A stretch of 64,000 nt of DNA from Cristatella mucedo (GCA_009760855.2 WPIO01000164.1:552001-616000); one strand, 5' to 3'. Positions 20,994 to 32,649 are shown, counted from the first letter of the stretch. Notes: a model not told the origin generated them from the letters alone. Translations and numbers: made by a program.

Positions 20994-21326
20994 CCAAGCT
21001 AAAAGTGGGTAGAGTTCTTATGGTTTCTGATTTAACAATTGTTTCTTCAGATGGTCCGAATTTCAATGCACAGAATATTGATACTTCTTTAAATGGTACC
21101 TCAATAGACAATTGGCTCGTTTGAACTGTGCTGTGATTACTGGCGCAGCCGGGTGCTGTGGTATTGGAGGAATTCATTGTCACAGCGTCAATACCGTCAA
21201 TGAACCAGTGGACACTCCAGATATTTGAGGTGTTTCCACCAAGAGATATAATGAGGCAGCAAAATGTGCGAGTGTTCCCTTGATTTTCAGGCATGGTCAG
21301 CTGAGTGAGCATCACTTTATCTACAT
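20994..21326 (-). CDS. Modular gene exon: Ig-like domain 2
   Basis: This 333-nt phase 1-1 exon has acceptor CCTTCACTGCAG and donor TTGG|GTAAGT. The frame reads DVDKVMLTQLTMPENQ, RTFCCLIISLGG (B strand), SVHWFIDGIDAV (C-strand Trp), SQLSIEVPFKEVSIFCALKF (E and F strands with the second cysteine). It contains the sequons NTS, NSS, NTT and NHS, so it is expected to be heavily N-glycosylated. Confidence 0.75.
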
Positions 21327-22109
21327 CTGCAGTGAAGGCATGTATGATTTATTTCTAAGTTATGTCATTCATTAATATGTCAACTTTTAATTATAGAAGC
21401 CTGTGTGCCTGACCTCTTTAAATCTATAAAGAAAAATGACTGGAAACATATATATTGCGATTTTTACGTATTCTTTTGGTAATATATATTGGTAATATAT
21501 TGCTCCAATTTTAGAGAATTGACACTATATTGAATTTGTGTTTCAGTTTTCGTACATATACTGATCGTGGTCAGTGCTAAATGGCTGATCGAACTCTAAT
21601 ATTAGTTTCAGCAAATGTTCCACTGAAGAAAAGATCACAAAAAAGCAACATTAAATAGCATCCTGTAATAAAACATTTAAGCAGAAAATGTTCAGAATAT
21701 TTTTTATTCATTTAAGCGCAAATTATAATAAGGATATCAGGTGGTATTGTCTAGGCTATGCCAGCAAATACTTTTGCTCGTGGTAGCTAAAAGCTAACCA
21801 ATGACTATTTCATTAGGTTTTCATGAGAAAAACTGGCAATTTGATGAGAACTTAATGAATTTGATAAAGGTCTAAGGCAATCAAAGGAAGCAAGCAATTA
21901 CCAACAGCAAAAACTTGAAAGCAACCTTGCGTTACTTTTAAGTTGATTATAAAAAATACTTGCTCCATCCATAAAATTTCTATTCTTATAAAGAATATTC
22001 TGCTTTTTTTCTTGAAAGACCTATTAACTTTAACATCGCCAAAACATTTTCTAATGGCTCCCTATCACTTCGCATTTTACAATCATTCGAGACAGCTGGA
22101 AGGGTTATA
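21327..22109. other. AT-rich intron sequence
   Basis: No exon or repeat family recognised. Confidence 0.45.
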
Positions 22110-22225
22110 GGGTTATTACTACACTTGCACGGAACCCTCAGGGAATCTCTTTCTAGGCACTTTACCAGTGCTGTCAAGACGCATGATCGAATAGTTAATA
22201 AAAGCATGCTTAATGACGACAAAAT
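22110..22225 (-). mobile_element. LINE-A 3' end fragment
   Basis: GAATCTCTTTCTAGGCACTT, then ATGATCGAATAGTTAATAAAAGCATGCTTAA, is the minus-strand tail and 3' UTR. It joins a plus-strand RT fragment at about 22228, an inverted junction. Confidence 0.6.
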
Positions 22226-22227
22226 TA

Positions 22228-22516
22228 CTCAAAGAAACGACACTAGACCAAGAGAACTTAGGAGACTTCCGTTCAGTCTCCCGTCTACCGTTCGTTTTAA
22301 AGACGCTTGAATGAGTCATGGCAGACCGGCTGAACTCGTTAATTTAAACTGTATACCTCCAAAGATCCACTCTTTAGAGCTAATCACTCTGCAGAGTTAG
22401 CGTTGCTTCGGGTGCACATTTACCTACTTACGAATGCGGACATAAGTAGAGAATCTCTGTTTGGTTTGCTGAATCTTTCGGCAGCTTGTGATACTATCAA
22501 TCGCAAAGTCCTTCAT
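22228..22516 (+). mobile_element. LINE-A RT fragment, part 1 of a doubly interrupted copy
   Basis: ACGACACTAGACCAAGAGAAC through GATACTATCAATCGCAAAGTCCTTC aligns with 58025-58315 of the well-preserved copy (RENLSNYRPVSLL to DTIDHKVL). It contains frame breaks. It is cut after the AAAGTTCTTC position by the next element and resumes at 23487. Confidence 0.8.
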
Positions 22517-23486
22517 AATTACAATAATATTAATAATAATGCACTTATGAACCGCCCTCGGAGAGCTCAATCTCTCTCTAGGCGCTTTACATTTGCTGCA
22601 AAGGGAAATGCAATTGAATGGTGAGTAATATCATGCTTTATGAACAAACAAAATGAATAACATGGGGTGACATGCACAAGTTCAGCATGCAAATGTAGTT
22701 AGTGGCAGCATGCACAGTGTCAGCACGCATAAGCACATGAAGGATGAATCACAGGGACCCACTAAATGCTGTCATAAATATGTGTGTTTTTTAAGTTCTT
22801 TTTAAATGTGGTCAGGTCAGGGGATGTTCTGACGCAGGTCGGTAGGGAGTTCCAGGCTTTGGGAGCATACGAACTAAATGCACGGTCTCCAAAGGATTTA
22901 AGGTTTGTACGAGGTATTTGTAGACTGTTGGATTGTGAAAAGCGGGTGGTACGATGCTTGGACTAATGGGGGAGTATATCTGAGAGATAGGCTGCAGCCA
23001 AATAATGAAGTGACCTAAAAGTCAGCGACAAAACCTTGAAGTCAATCCGTTGCTTGATTGGTAGCCAGTGCAGGTCAGCGAGAAGTGGTATAATGTGGCA
23101 ACAGCGACGCTCACGACAGACAAGCCTAGCTGCGGAGTTTTGCACCATCTGCAATCGCCTGATCGCACATGCTGGTAGGCCAGTAAGCAGTGAGTTGCAG
23201 AAGTCGAGACGTGATGTCACGAATGCATGTACCAACTTGGTCGTGGTATCCTTATCTTAACAAGCCCGAATTTTAGCAATGTTATGAAGCTGAAAATAGG
23301 CAGATTTGATTGCGAAGCTGATATGGTCGTCTAACGAAAGGTCGCCTTGGAATATGACACCTAGATTTCGAGCTGATTCAACAGGAGATATGCTTGCAGA
23401 GTCAATTTTGAGCGTCAGCCTTTCCAATTTGTGAATCACACTGGGTTCTCCCATAGCTAGTAAGTTAGTTTATCATCGTTTGGTTG
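22517..23486 (-). mobile_element. LINE-A copy inserted into the plus-strand LINE-A
   Basis: Tail (AATAATATTAATAATAATGC), hairpin and 3' UTR, then the C-terminal coding region in minus orientation. The frames 22963-23235 ([20 protein letters not shown]...) and 23257-23454 (MGEPSVIHKLERLTLK) hold most of it. It separates homologous host sequence at 22516 and 23487. Confidence 0.85.
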
Positions 23487-23512
23487 CTGAGCGCCTCTCA
23501 TCTTACCTGGGC
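23487..23512 (+). mobile_element. LINE-A RT fragment, part 2 (26 bp between two insertions)
   Basis: TGAGCGCCTCTCATCTTACC and GGGCGT match the continuation of part 1 (58313-58336 in the reference-like copy). Confidence 0.6.
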
Positions 23513-25238
23513 GTGAAAGACATTGCAACACTAGCAGACCAACATAGCCCTGCCATAACCAAGATTTTTAATGCTTCTTTGGGAAGAGGGGTCGTCCCCA
23601 AGTCCTTCAAATCAACAATCGTTAGACCTTTTCTTAAAAAGCCTGGATTAGACACATAGGTCCTAGCAAACTATCGCCCAGTTTCCCTTCTTCCGTTCTT
23701 ATCAAAGGTTCTTAAAAAAAATTGTTGCTAAGCAGCTCGTTGAACATATTGAAAACAATGAAATGTCAGAAACATTTCTATCAGGGTTCAAGAGCCAGCA
23801 CTCTACTGAAACTGCTATCAGGGTTCAAGAGCCAGCACTCTACTGAAACTGCTCTCCTCCATGTTAACAATGACATTCTACGTGGCAGCAACGACGGGAA
23901 CTTCACAGCCCTAGCTCTGCTAGATCTTTCTGCTACCTTCGACACCATTGATCACGAAATTCTGCAGGAACGATTGAGAACAACGATCGGTCTGGCCGAC
24001 GAAGCACTGGCGCGGTTTAAATTCTACTTGTCTGATCGTGTTCAATCCGTGTTGTGTGGGGGTCAGGTCTTAGACACGAGAGGGGTCACCTGTGGAGTCC
24101 CTCAAGGGTCTGTACTTGGGCCCTTGCTGTTCTCCATTTATACGCAACCTCTGGGAAAAGTGATTAAGGCCCGTGGAATAGGATATCACTTCTATGCTGA
24201 CGATACTCAGTTGTATTTGTCATTCAAACCGTCGGAATCTGCTGCGGCAACTGAGAAACTGAATGCTTGCCTTGCCGATATTTAATCCTGGATGTCAGAA
24301 AACTTCCTGAAACTAATTGATAATAAAACCGAACTGCTGCTCATACGACACCCTAAGCGTGTGGCTGGATTAAAAGGCTTTGCTGTTCTAATAGGTGATA
24401 CTATTGTGCGGCCATCACCACTTGCTCAAAATTTAGGTGTCGTTTTCGACAGCTGCCTCAATTTCAAAAGCATTATTCAGAAGACTGCCTCTACAGCTAG
24501 CCATCACATACGATCCCAGTTCAAGATTAGGAGCTGTCTCCCACAGTGGCTTGCAAAAAATTTAACTAGCTCTCTAGTTCTGTCTCGGCTTGATTATTGT
24601 AATTCCCTTTTAGCTGGGTTGACAAAGAAAGGTATTAGGCCACTACAGCGGACTATAAGCATGGCTGCAAGGCTAGTCTTCAAGTCCCAGCGGTTAGAGC
24701 ACGTGTCTCCTTTGCTGGAAGAACTAGGATGGTTACCGGTTGAGCAACGGATACAGAGCAAAGTTCTTACGCTGACCCACAATTCAGCCATGGCTTTGCC
24801 CTTTCGTAGCTAGCTAAACTGCTGCATCAGTTTCAGCCCTTTCGAGCCTTCAGGTCCTGTGTAGACAATAAATTCGTTGTACCATTTCTCCGCTTAAAGA
24901 CAGTTGGCGACAGAAGCTTTAGCTCTGCAGGTATTAGACTGTGGAACTCGCTTTCACAATTCTAACGCAATGACAACTACTCGTCTACTGCCTACTCTGG
25001 CACATCCTTTTCAGCGGTCCTGAGCTGCAACTTCTATGCTACTCACTACCTCAACTGCTCTCCTGACTCTGCTATGCTTCCCACTCTCTTTTTTGCGTGA
25101 GATGAAGTCTGTTTGCTACCAAATGCGTACCAAAAGCCGCTTAGGCTGTGAGTGCGATATACAAAACTCTCCTGCGTAACATCCACATGGTCTTTATGAC
25201 TTTTTGAAGTTACAGACGGAGACGGAGATACATTACAA
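23513..25238 (+). mobile_element. LINE-B, most complete copy (RT plus 3' UTR)
   Basis: Encodes a CR1/L2-group reverse transcriptase: LSGFKSQHSTETALLHVN, LALLDLSATFDTIDHEIL, GVPQGSVLGPLLFSIY, and FYADDTQLYLSF (catalytic Asp pair at residues 160-161 of the 23722-24285 frame). A TAA at 24283-24285 splits that frame from its in-frame continuation at 24292-24813 (MSENFLKLIDNKTELLLI ... LARSLVF region). A 37-bp direct duplication near 23778-23851 shifts the frame upstream. The 3' UTR runs to GTTACAGACGGAGA near 25220. No endonuclease domain was seen, so it is 5'-truncated. Confidence 0.9.
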
Positions 25239-25359
25239 TGGTTTAGATGCTATCTCTGTGGGAGACTCTATAGTATTGAAGTGAATGGACAACGATCATC
25301 CAAGGAACCTCTTATGGGTTACCTCAGGGCTCTGGTTGGTCTCATTCTTGTCACGGTTT

Positions 25360-25455
<96 letters not shown>

Positions 25456-26025
25456 TGATATGTTTGCCAGCCACAACCTAGGCTTTTAATTCTGTGAAGA
25501 TAGCACTCACTTTAATCTTTGCTTAGATCCCACCCTGCGCTCCTACTCGTCGAATTCTCTGAACTCCCTCGCTGCATGTATTAATGGTATTTGTAAATGG
25601 ATGGCAGAAACGTTTCTTAAATTGAATGATGATAAGTCATCTTACTAGTTATGGGCAAAGCAATTTTGATTCAAAAATTTGATTTCGTAAATGTCACAAT
25701 CGGCTCTGCCATCATATTTCCTGTTGAATTTGACCAAAATCTATGTTTCAAGCTCCAAAGTGACTTTTTTTTTATTAGACGACAACATCAACTTCACAGT
25801 CCTCTCTGAATACTTTCAGCTACATAACATTTCTAAAGTTTTGGCTTGTTCAGAAAGGGATACCAGATCTAAATTGGACCACGCATTTTTGATATCCCGT
25901 CTTGACTTCTGTAACTTACCGCTAGTTGGTATACTCGCTTTTGTCTGTCATGAGCGTCGCAGTTGCCACATCGCACCACTTTTCACACACCTGCACTGGC
26001 TCCAAGTCAAGAAACGCGTCGATTA
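25239..26025 (+). mobile_element. LINE-A RT fragment, part 3 of the interrupted copy
   Basis: TGGTTTAGATGCTATCTCTG and GGGTTACCTCAGGGCTCTGG (GVPQGS box) continue the copy begun at 22228. A (CT)n tract has expanded at the exact site of CTCTCCCTCTTGC in the 58 kb copy. Coding homology continues to GTCAAGAAACGCGTCGATTAAAG and then stops; no LINE-A 3' UTR follows. Confidence 0.82.
25363..25452. repeat. (CT)n microsatellite inside a LINE-A ORF
   Basis: About 90 bp of pure CT. Flanks on both sides are LINE-A RT sequence (ACGGTTTATACTCTCT and GATATGTTTGCCAGCCACAA). Confidence 0.95.
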
Positions 26026-26243
26026 AAGTCTAGTTGGGAAGCCGCAATCTTAGAGATGGACTCTCTGATCTTGTCTATCTTCCTGACAAAGAAGCTAGAG
26101 AAGCGATCAGGTGGATTATTACATGGATCACTAGGGAAAAGAGCTAAATTGTGACCGCTTGAAGAGATGGTTGATGGCAGACATCAACAATTTTTGTGTC
26201 TACCATCCATCATCTGAGGTTGCTATATCAAATTTTTTCTTAG
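26026..26243. other. Unassigned stretch
   Basis: Unique-looking sequence after the truncated LINE. No feature supported. Confidence 0.35.
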
Positions 26244-26642
26244 TTACTTAATCCCTTTTTTGACATATATCAGTGACTCCTGGCACAGGTCTCGTCGAAG
26301 TCTTGAGAACTTAATCTCAAGAGAGTGGAGGTCACAAGAGGCGTGTTTAAAGTTCATTTTTGGATCCTGCAGTCTTTTCGGAAGGCCGTCAGTCCTGCTT
26401 AAGATGCTGTCCGAAAATGGAAACAGAGCCAAAAGGCTTAAGTTCAAAGTACCATGTATTAGACTGCCAGCTATAATTCTTGTTTTAAGTGTTCCACTTG
26501 TGCCCTCTGACAGTTGCCCCAAAAGACCTGGAATGCTGTTAAGTTCATTATTTATAGCTTTCACAGCCTCCACTCTTGAAATCCACCTGGCGGCAGAGTC
26601 AAGTTTGACGGCGATGGCTAAGACTTTCTTCTGTTCTTTCAA
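26244..26642 (-). other. Unrecognised 130-codon reading frame
   Basis: The minus frame reads KKVLAIAVKLDSAARWIS, RVEAVKAINNELNSIPGL, LGQLSEGTSGTLKTRIIA. An in-frame upstream stretch (ILITLFGVIASTLLFSR) is hydrophobic but separated by a stop. Composition looks protein-like (amphipathic helix), but I recognise no family, there is no ATG start, and the ends do not show phase-1 splice sites that would link it to the modular gene. It may be a decayed unknown gene or element. Confidence 0.2.
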
Positions 26643-27519
26643 CCTTGGATTCTATCTTGAAAATAATAAGGTGCTCGCTATTACTCCAAACAAGGTAATC
26701 AAAATGGAATCTTGAGTTGCTGCATGAACCCCTGCCAGTTCACTCTGCGGTTATCACAGTTTACAAAATTTGCCTTCTCATTTTGGACATTATCCTCTTT
26801 TGGACACCTGGCAAGTGGCCAGACATGACTGCTGAGTTGTCTTATTAATGCCAGTTAAGCATAGCTTGTGTGGTACAATAGAGTGTCGGTGCTCAGCCAC
26901 GGCAGGCTGATTCGCCCTTGACGCGGCGTAGCAAGCCGGGCGACACAGCCCGCCTGTGTTAGGCAGGATGGGGAGAGCTGATGAGAAAATCAGTTTGAAT
27001 GATTACAGAGGGTTTAACTGCCGTGATCTTGTTTCGCTGGGAGCGTCAGCCGAATACGCGGCGCTTGAAGCACCTTTATTTCCGTGCCGTCCCATGTTTG
27101 CCTCTAGAGCTTCAAACTACAGCTTTGTCTAAGTCTGTAAACATGCTTAACTAGCTCTGCCAGATGTATTTAAGTTTATTTAAACAATGACTTGCGTGAA
27201 ATCATAACTAATATGATCACCTGAAAGTTTTCATAATATGCACACGCCTTTTGGTTTTGGTGCCTCCTTGGCCTTGGCGCCCGGTGTCATCTGTCCCCCT
27301 GCCTACCCCTTGCTAGATCTCGGTAGGAGACAGATGTACACGGGCTGACTAAGAGTTACATTATAACTTGATTACTCATAACTACTTTCAGTTCTAACGA
27401 CGCAGACATTTAAATGCTCTGACGATCATATAATAATGCGTGGGATATCTACCATATTCTATTAATCAAAACGTATAGCTATCGTGGTGATAACTAATAC
27501 TCCAGGCCTCATAACTTAC
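26643..27519. other. Unassigned intron-like stretch
   Basis: Includes a GC-richer part at 26880-26965 (GACGCGGCGTAGCAAGCCGG) of unknown origin. No RNA or coding signature seen. Confidence 0.35.
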
Positions 27520-27939
27520 CACACCACGTGAGATTAGCATTATTTCTGGAGTAAAATTCAATAGGCTGCTGCCTTGATGAAGAAGGGCGTAATGTTGCTT
27601 GGCAACTCATAAGATTTGCGTAGGTCAATGTTGATGATCTGTCTCCTGTGATACGAAGGACAAATGTAGCATTCCAGTATCCGTCATAATGGTAGGATTG
27701 CGAGTTCTGGGAATTACACAGTGCTGAAGTCAAGCTGAAGGATTGAAAAGACTGTCCAAGGTAGCGAGGCAATATTGCTCCCGGGGGGCAGCTATAACCA
27801 TAATACACCTCGCTATGAAGACTAATAGCAAGTCGCATGTCCTCTATTTCGTATCTATCTGGAAATGAAGCTGAACATGCCACGCTGAATGGGTACTTCA
27901 AGCTTAAGCAGATGGGCCACTCACTGATCAATGTTGGCT
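27520..27939 (-). CDS. Modular gene exon: Ig-like domain 1
   Basis: The first module after the signal peptide: 420 nt, phase 1-1, acceptor TCTTTTTTGTAG and donor TGTG|GTAAGT. The frame reads EPTLISEWPICLSLKYPF, SVACSASFPD (B strand), WNATFVLRITGD and LTYANLMSCQATLRP (the Y.x.C F-strand signature). At 140 codons it is longer than a usual Ig domain. The excess holds a CPPG...LCN cysteine pair between the B and F strands, probably a disulfide-stabilised loop. Confidence 0.75.
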
Positions 27940-28654
27940 CTACAAAAAAGACGTCACGTTCGTCCATACAATGATAGTATCAGTTGACATTTAAGTACAT
28001 TTCAACCCATATGTTGAATGCCATCGACCTCGCGAGATGTAAATCATGGGGATATTGTAATGGAAGAGTCAGAGATCATCGTTTAAACGCGGGCCTTATT
28101 TCTGCAAAAGACCAAAGTTTGTTATTCCGTTTCTAGTTTCCGGCGTTTTTGTCATTATTCTGGCAACACCTTGAGTTGGGTAGTATTTTTAAAGTGCAAG
28201 CCTGATTTACTCATTACAGACTAAGGTTTCCACTTTAACAAAAAAGTTCTCCTTCGTCTGCAAGAAGGTCATTTGCTGGCCATTTGAGCACATACAGGTA
28301 AAAAGACAGGGTCAAGGTATTTGAGAAGAATAACTCATTCCACAATCAAGATCACCCAGATTGTAAGGCAAATAGCTACAGGAATTTATAGAAAGAAGTA
28401 CCGCTGGGCTATTTTGGTCAAGTATTCAATATAGTTACATTACTTCATTAAGGACACTTGATAAATAGGCTTGGCTGCTGCTGCTTTTTATTCGATTTTC
28501 TTTTGAAAGATGACCGAATACACCCGGCGACGAATTTTCAGCACTTATGAAAATGCAGAGAGTACTCAAAACCAAGTTTTAAATTGGCTCAAATTTGATC
28601 AGTATGCCGTTCGAAACAACCTTAAATCCTTTGATGTCTGACATGTAATTTAAT
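27940..28654. other. Intron 2 sequence
   Basis: No repeat or exon recognised. Confidence 0.4.
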
Positions 28655-29330
28655 GTAATGTATCTCCGTCTGTAACTCCACAAAGGCTATGTGGGTGTTA
28701 CGCAGGAGAGTTTTCTATAGCTCACTTAGATTCTAAGCAGCTTTCGATACGCATTCGTTAGCCAACAGATTTCATCTCATGCAATAAAGAGAAAGTAGGA
28801 AGCAGGGCAGAGTCAGGAGAGCATTTGAGTTAGCGAGAAGCATGGAAGTAGCAGCTCAGGACCGCTTAAAAGGATGAGCCATTGCCGGCAGCAGGTGAGT
28901 ATTTGTTGTTGCGTAAGAATTGTGGAAGCGAGTTTCACATTCTAGGATCTGCAGAGCTACAGCTTCTGTCGCTAACGGTGTTTAAGCAGAGAAATAGAAC
29001 AGCTAATTTACTGTGCATACAGTACCAGGAGGCTGAAACTGGTGCAGCAGTTCATCTGGTTATGAATGAGCCAAGCCACAGTGAGACTTGCGGATCACGG
29101 AAAAAATTTACTCTGTATCCGTTGATCAACCGGCAGCCATCCAAGCTCTTTTAGCAAAGGTGACACGTGTTCAATCCTCTGGGACTTGAAAACTAGCCTT
29201 GCAGCCATATTCATAGCCAGCTGAAGTGACCCAGATGCTTTTTTTGGTAGCCCCAGCCAAAAAGGAATTAAAATAGTCAAGCCAAGACAGAACTAAGGAG
29301 CTAGTTAAAGACACTTGCAACCCAGCCCTA
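28655..29330 (-). mobile_element. LINE-B 3' end and C-terminal coding remnant
   Basis: Starts at the terminus (GTATCTCCGTCTGTAACTCC, minus orientation), then the 3' UTR, then coding remnant MNMAARLVFKSQRIEHVSPL (minus frame 29095-29280). Frame breaks present. Confidence 0.82.
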
Positions 29331-30129
29331 GATCTTTACTGTTACTTTCTACTGCGGCAGGTCAAGCTGCTGCATAGCACGGAGTCTCATAAATCCATCC
29401 GGTCGTCGCTGCATGTTAATTTGCTGGCTCTTCTTTGTGGTTAGTGCAATCGATAAAAGCTTACGCCGCTGTGCTGGTCTTACGGTGTATTTCTCTCCTT
29501 AAGCGGTTGCTTAATAAAGATACTTTGAGCCAAGACCTGCACAAAAGGATTGCACTTACGAGGCTGCCTCGCGTACGCGATTTAAAATGTGATTGGTGAA
29601 AAGTAGCTGAATGACAAATTCAACATAAAAATATCATTCATTCGGTGCTTTTTTACAGGAATTGAACCGACTAACCCCATTTTGTTTCTTCAGCCATAAA
29701 ACAAAACAAAAAAACAAAAAGATGATCCGCCGTCTTTTTTTGTGATTCCCATCAAAGTGATTTCAACCAACCGTGCAAAGTAGCAGGCGACAGCTGGAGT
29801 AAGGCCTAGTGTACATTCCTTTGCAACTACGCTTGTTGATGGAACATTTCATTTTTATGATTTTTGCATATTTTGGAACAAAGCCACGAAATTTCAGGCA
29901 TTCAGCAAATATTCAAAGAAGTATCTTGTTATAATCCAAATTTTTGAGGTGGTAGCACACTACGTCGGGCGACAAAAATCAAGAGATCGGCAACATATAA
30001 TGGCATTGCAACTTTTCCTCGCATTGCAAGCTATTCCGGTGGATTCTTTTCGTGAATCGCAATATATATATATATATTAGTCTAAAAATGTAGTACAATT
30101 CTAGACTATTTTGAAAAGAAACTCTTTAG
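29331..30129. other. Intron sequence
   Basis: Contains an A-rich run (AAAACAAAACAAAAAAACAA at 29698-29719) and TATATATATATATATA near 30062. No other feature. Confidence 0.4.
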
Positions 30130-30840
30130 TCACTATTTTAATAATAACAGTTTATAAAATGTCTCCAGAGAACTCAATTTCTTTCCAAGCACTTTACATT
30201 TTCTGCAAAGGAAACACGATTTAAGGGTTATTAGTAGCATGCTCGATACACAACAAGCTAAACAACATAAAGAATAACAGGGTTAGGGGTAACATGCACA
30301 GTTACCATGTAACTGTGGTTAGTGGCAGGATGCACAGTGTCAGTATGTATATGCACATAAAGGACGAATCATAGGGGCCCAATAAATGCAGTCATAAATA
30401 GATGCGTTTTTAGTTTCCTTTTAAACGTGGTCAAGTCAGTTGTCGTGACGTAAGTCAGGAGTGAGTTCCAGGCTATATGAGCCTGCGAACTAAAGGCAGT
30501 CTCAAAGGAAGTCTCCAAAGGATTTGACGTTTGTACGAGATATTGGTAAACATTTCTATTCTGAAAAGCTTGTGGTACGATGTTTAACCTGATGGGGGAG
30601 TATATCTGAGAGATAGGCTGGAGCCAAAGAATGAAGGGACCTAAAAGTGAGTGACAAAACCTTGAAGTCGATGCGTTGTTGGACTGGGAGCCAGTGCAGG
30701 TCGGCGGTAAGTTGTGTGATATGGCAACTGCGACGCTCATAAAAGACAAGCCTAGCTGCAGAGTTATGCACCAGCTGTAAGCGCCTGATTGCACGTGCCG
30801 GTTGACCAGCAAGCAGTGAGTTACAGATGTCAGGTCAGAA
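30130..30840 (-). mobile_element. LINE-A C-terminal end and 3' UTR
   Basis: The tail-hairpin (TTTCTTTCCAAGCACTTTAC), 3' UTR and coding remnant with MHNSAARLVFYERRSCHI (30556-30771) are in minus orientation. Diverged, with frame breaks. Confidence 0.82.
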
Positions 30841-31240
30841 GTCAATTACTCTGAACTTAGCATTTAATTTCAATTACAATGAAGAGATCCAATTAGTGGG
30901 GCAGTTACCTTAACAAGCTTCTCTAAGAGGTGGAAATCTAGACAAAAAATGGCCGCATAAGAAAACGAACCATGACGTTTTCAACCAGAAGTTAGCCCAG
31001 TGTATCCAACATTCCGAGTACTAGCACTGTGCGTTCATTTGCGAAAACTCTCTATGTTAAACCATATGCTGCATGATCAACTCTTAGGGATTATGTAGTT
31101 TTTTTCCTTTCAATCGGTTTATATGTAGCAGATCAAGCCACAGCAACAAGTGAAATGTGCAAATGAAAGGGCGGACATTTTGAAGTGGCGCGCTAGAGCA
31201 TGCCAGGCAGCATATTCAGTCTTGTTGGGCTCCAGCTTAC
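30841..31240. other. Intron 1 of the modular gene
   Basis: No feature apart from the splice donor at 31240-31239. Confidence 0.4.
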
Positions 31241-31304
31241 CGGTAGCCAGCGACGACTCACTGGCCGCGAAGGCCATCAAGACGTACAAGATCAAAAGTG
31301 CCAT
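31241..31304 (-). CDS. Modular gene exon 1: signal peptide
   Basis: ATG at 31304-31302 begins MALLILYVLMAFAASESSLAT, a hydrophobic core with small residues before a likely cleavage site near SSLA. It is interrupted after 64 nt by the strong donor ACCG|GTAAGC in phase 1. Signal-peptide exons ending in phase 1 are the classic start of secreted proteins assembled from phase 1-1 modules, and the next downstream exon (27939) begins in phase 1. The predicted product enters the secretory pathway: Ig x3, TSP1, CTLD, TSP1, CCP x2, then CTLD. No membrane anchor or GPI signal was established. The first ATG and absence of an upstream frame favour this start. Confidence 0.65.
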
Positions 31305-32084
31305 TCAATTTGTAAAATTTCTCGTTAAGCTCTTGATTATCGGCTCGATTGTTATCAACGTAGGCAAGCGATATGGCGTGTGCATTGGATAACGGCGGCA
31401 ACCATTTCACCACCCGTAGGTCAATACCTTAGCGGTGAGTGCATTCCTGGTTTGATCCTGGGGTAAGGTGATCGTCTTTACGGCAAAAGTCGTAGGCTCG
31501 AGTTCTTCGGCATGTGCAAAGCTCGAAGAGCGATATTAAGATTTTCTAGGGGGCGATAGTGATGGCTATATTCACTAGTAGCCTATCTAAGTACTGGCAG
31601 CAGTTACATCAGTTCGCTAGATGGATGAAGTATCGGAAAAGTATGCCAACTTCGAGCAGACGTATGCTTGCAGCTAGGAAAGCCTTAATCGACGATGGCT
31701 TACGAGAAAATGATGGAGGAGTCCTGAACCGTGCTAAATACTAATCATTACATTTCTGAGTGCCCTTTTGGATATAAGCTGAGAGTAATGAGTCTTGGTG
31801 TTCACATCTAGGCGCATATTTATGGGAAGGAGAATAATATTTTCAGCTTTCCCGGCTGTTGCTACGATCAGAGGCAGAACAATGTATATCGGACGCGCGG
31901 AGAGAACGGTTCTTACCGACAACTTTTGTCATTACTTTACATCCCGCTCCTCTCAAATACATCCTGCCGAATTGCTACTTGGACACCAGGCTACTTACGT
32001 ACGTCGGCAAATTAGTTTTCAATACATCCAGACATGCTAATGACTTGAATGCGAGGTGTAGGGTGAGGTCCTGTCGTTCGCCAT
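31305..32084. other. Upstream region of the modular gene
   Basis: Should hold its promoter. A weak SINE-1-like piece (GGGTAAGGTGATCGTCTTTA, then GTCGTAGGCTCGAGTTC) lies at about 31450-31510. I saw no clear TATA box or CpG island. Confidence 0.3.
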
Positions 32085-32460
32085 CATGTCCATTGCCATC
32101 TCCGCCATCTTGTCAATGGTATTCGTGCTCCTGAAACTTGGAACTCACTCCCGGCTGACGCTATGCCATCCCCTGACTTGACGACACTTGAACAGAAGCT
32201 CAAAACCCATCTGTTTACCACGGATTTCAGTGGGTCCATGCGATTCGTCCTTTGTATGCTTAAGAGTGCTGACACTGCATGCTGCTACTAATCATACATG
32301 CACGTTGACCATGTGCATGCCACCTCTAACCATGTAATGCTTGGTGTCGTTGAACATGCTACAACTAACCATTCGATTGTGCTTAATTTGCAGCAGATAT
32401 AAAGTGCCTAGAAAGAGATCGTGTTCTCTGAGAGTTGTGTATCAAACGTATTTGTATTTA
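32085..32460 (+). mobile_element. LINE-A 3' end, diverged
   Basis: AACTTGGAACTCACTCCCGG, CCCCTGACTTGACGACACTTGAACAG, GGGTCCATGCGATTCGTCC and the tail TAAAGTGCCTAGAAAGAGATCG. Confidence 0.78.
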
Positions 32461-32649
32461 TTAGCATTGGGCATCAAGAGCAGTTTTTTTGAAAATAGTC
32501 TTTTAAGCCCTCCCCCCGGAGGCACTTGTTGACAGTACTTCTTGTACTACTCTAGGCACTATTTTTAGGAAGTTGTCATCTTTATTATTCTCTTGGCATT
32601 AAATTCAATAAATTAAAAACTAAAATGTTAAAATTGAATAAATTAAATA

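Noticed and set aside
26979-26995. CTGATGAG...AAAATCAG resembling a hammerhead ribozyme core
   Set aside because: The GAAA core and flanking stems of a hammerhead are not present; it is only a four-base-pair palindrome.
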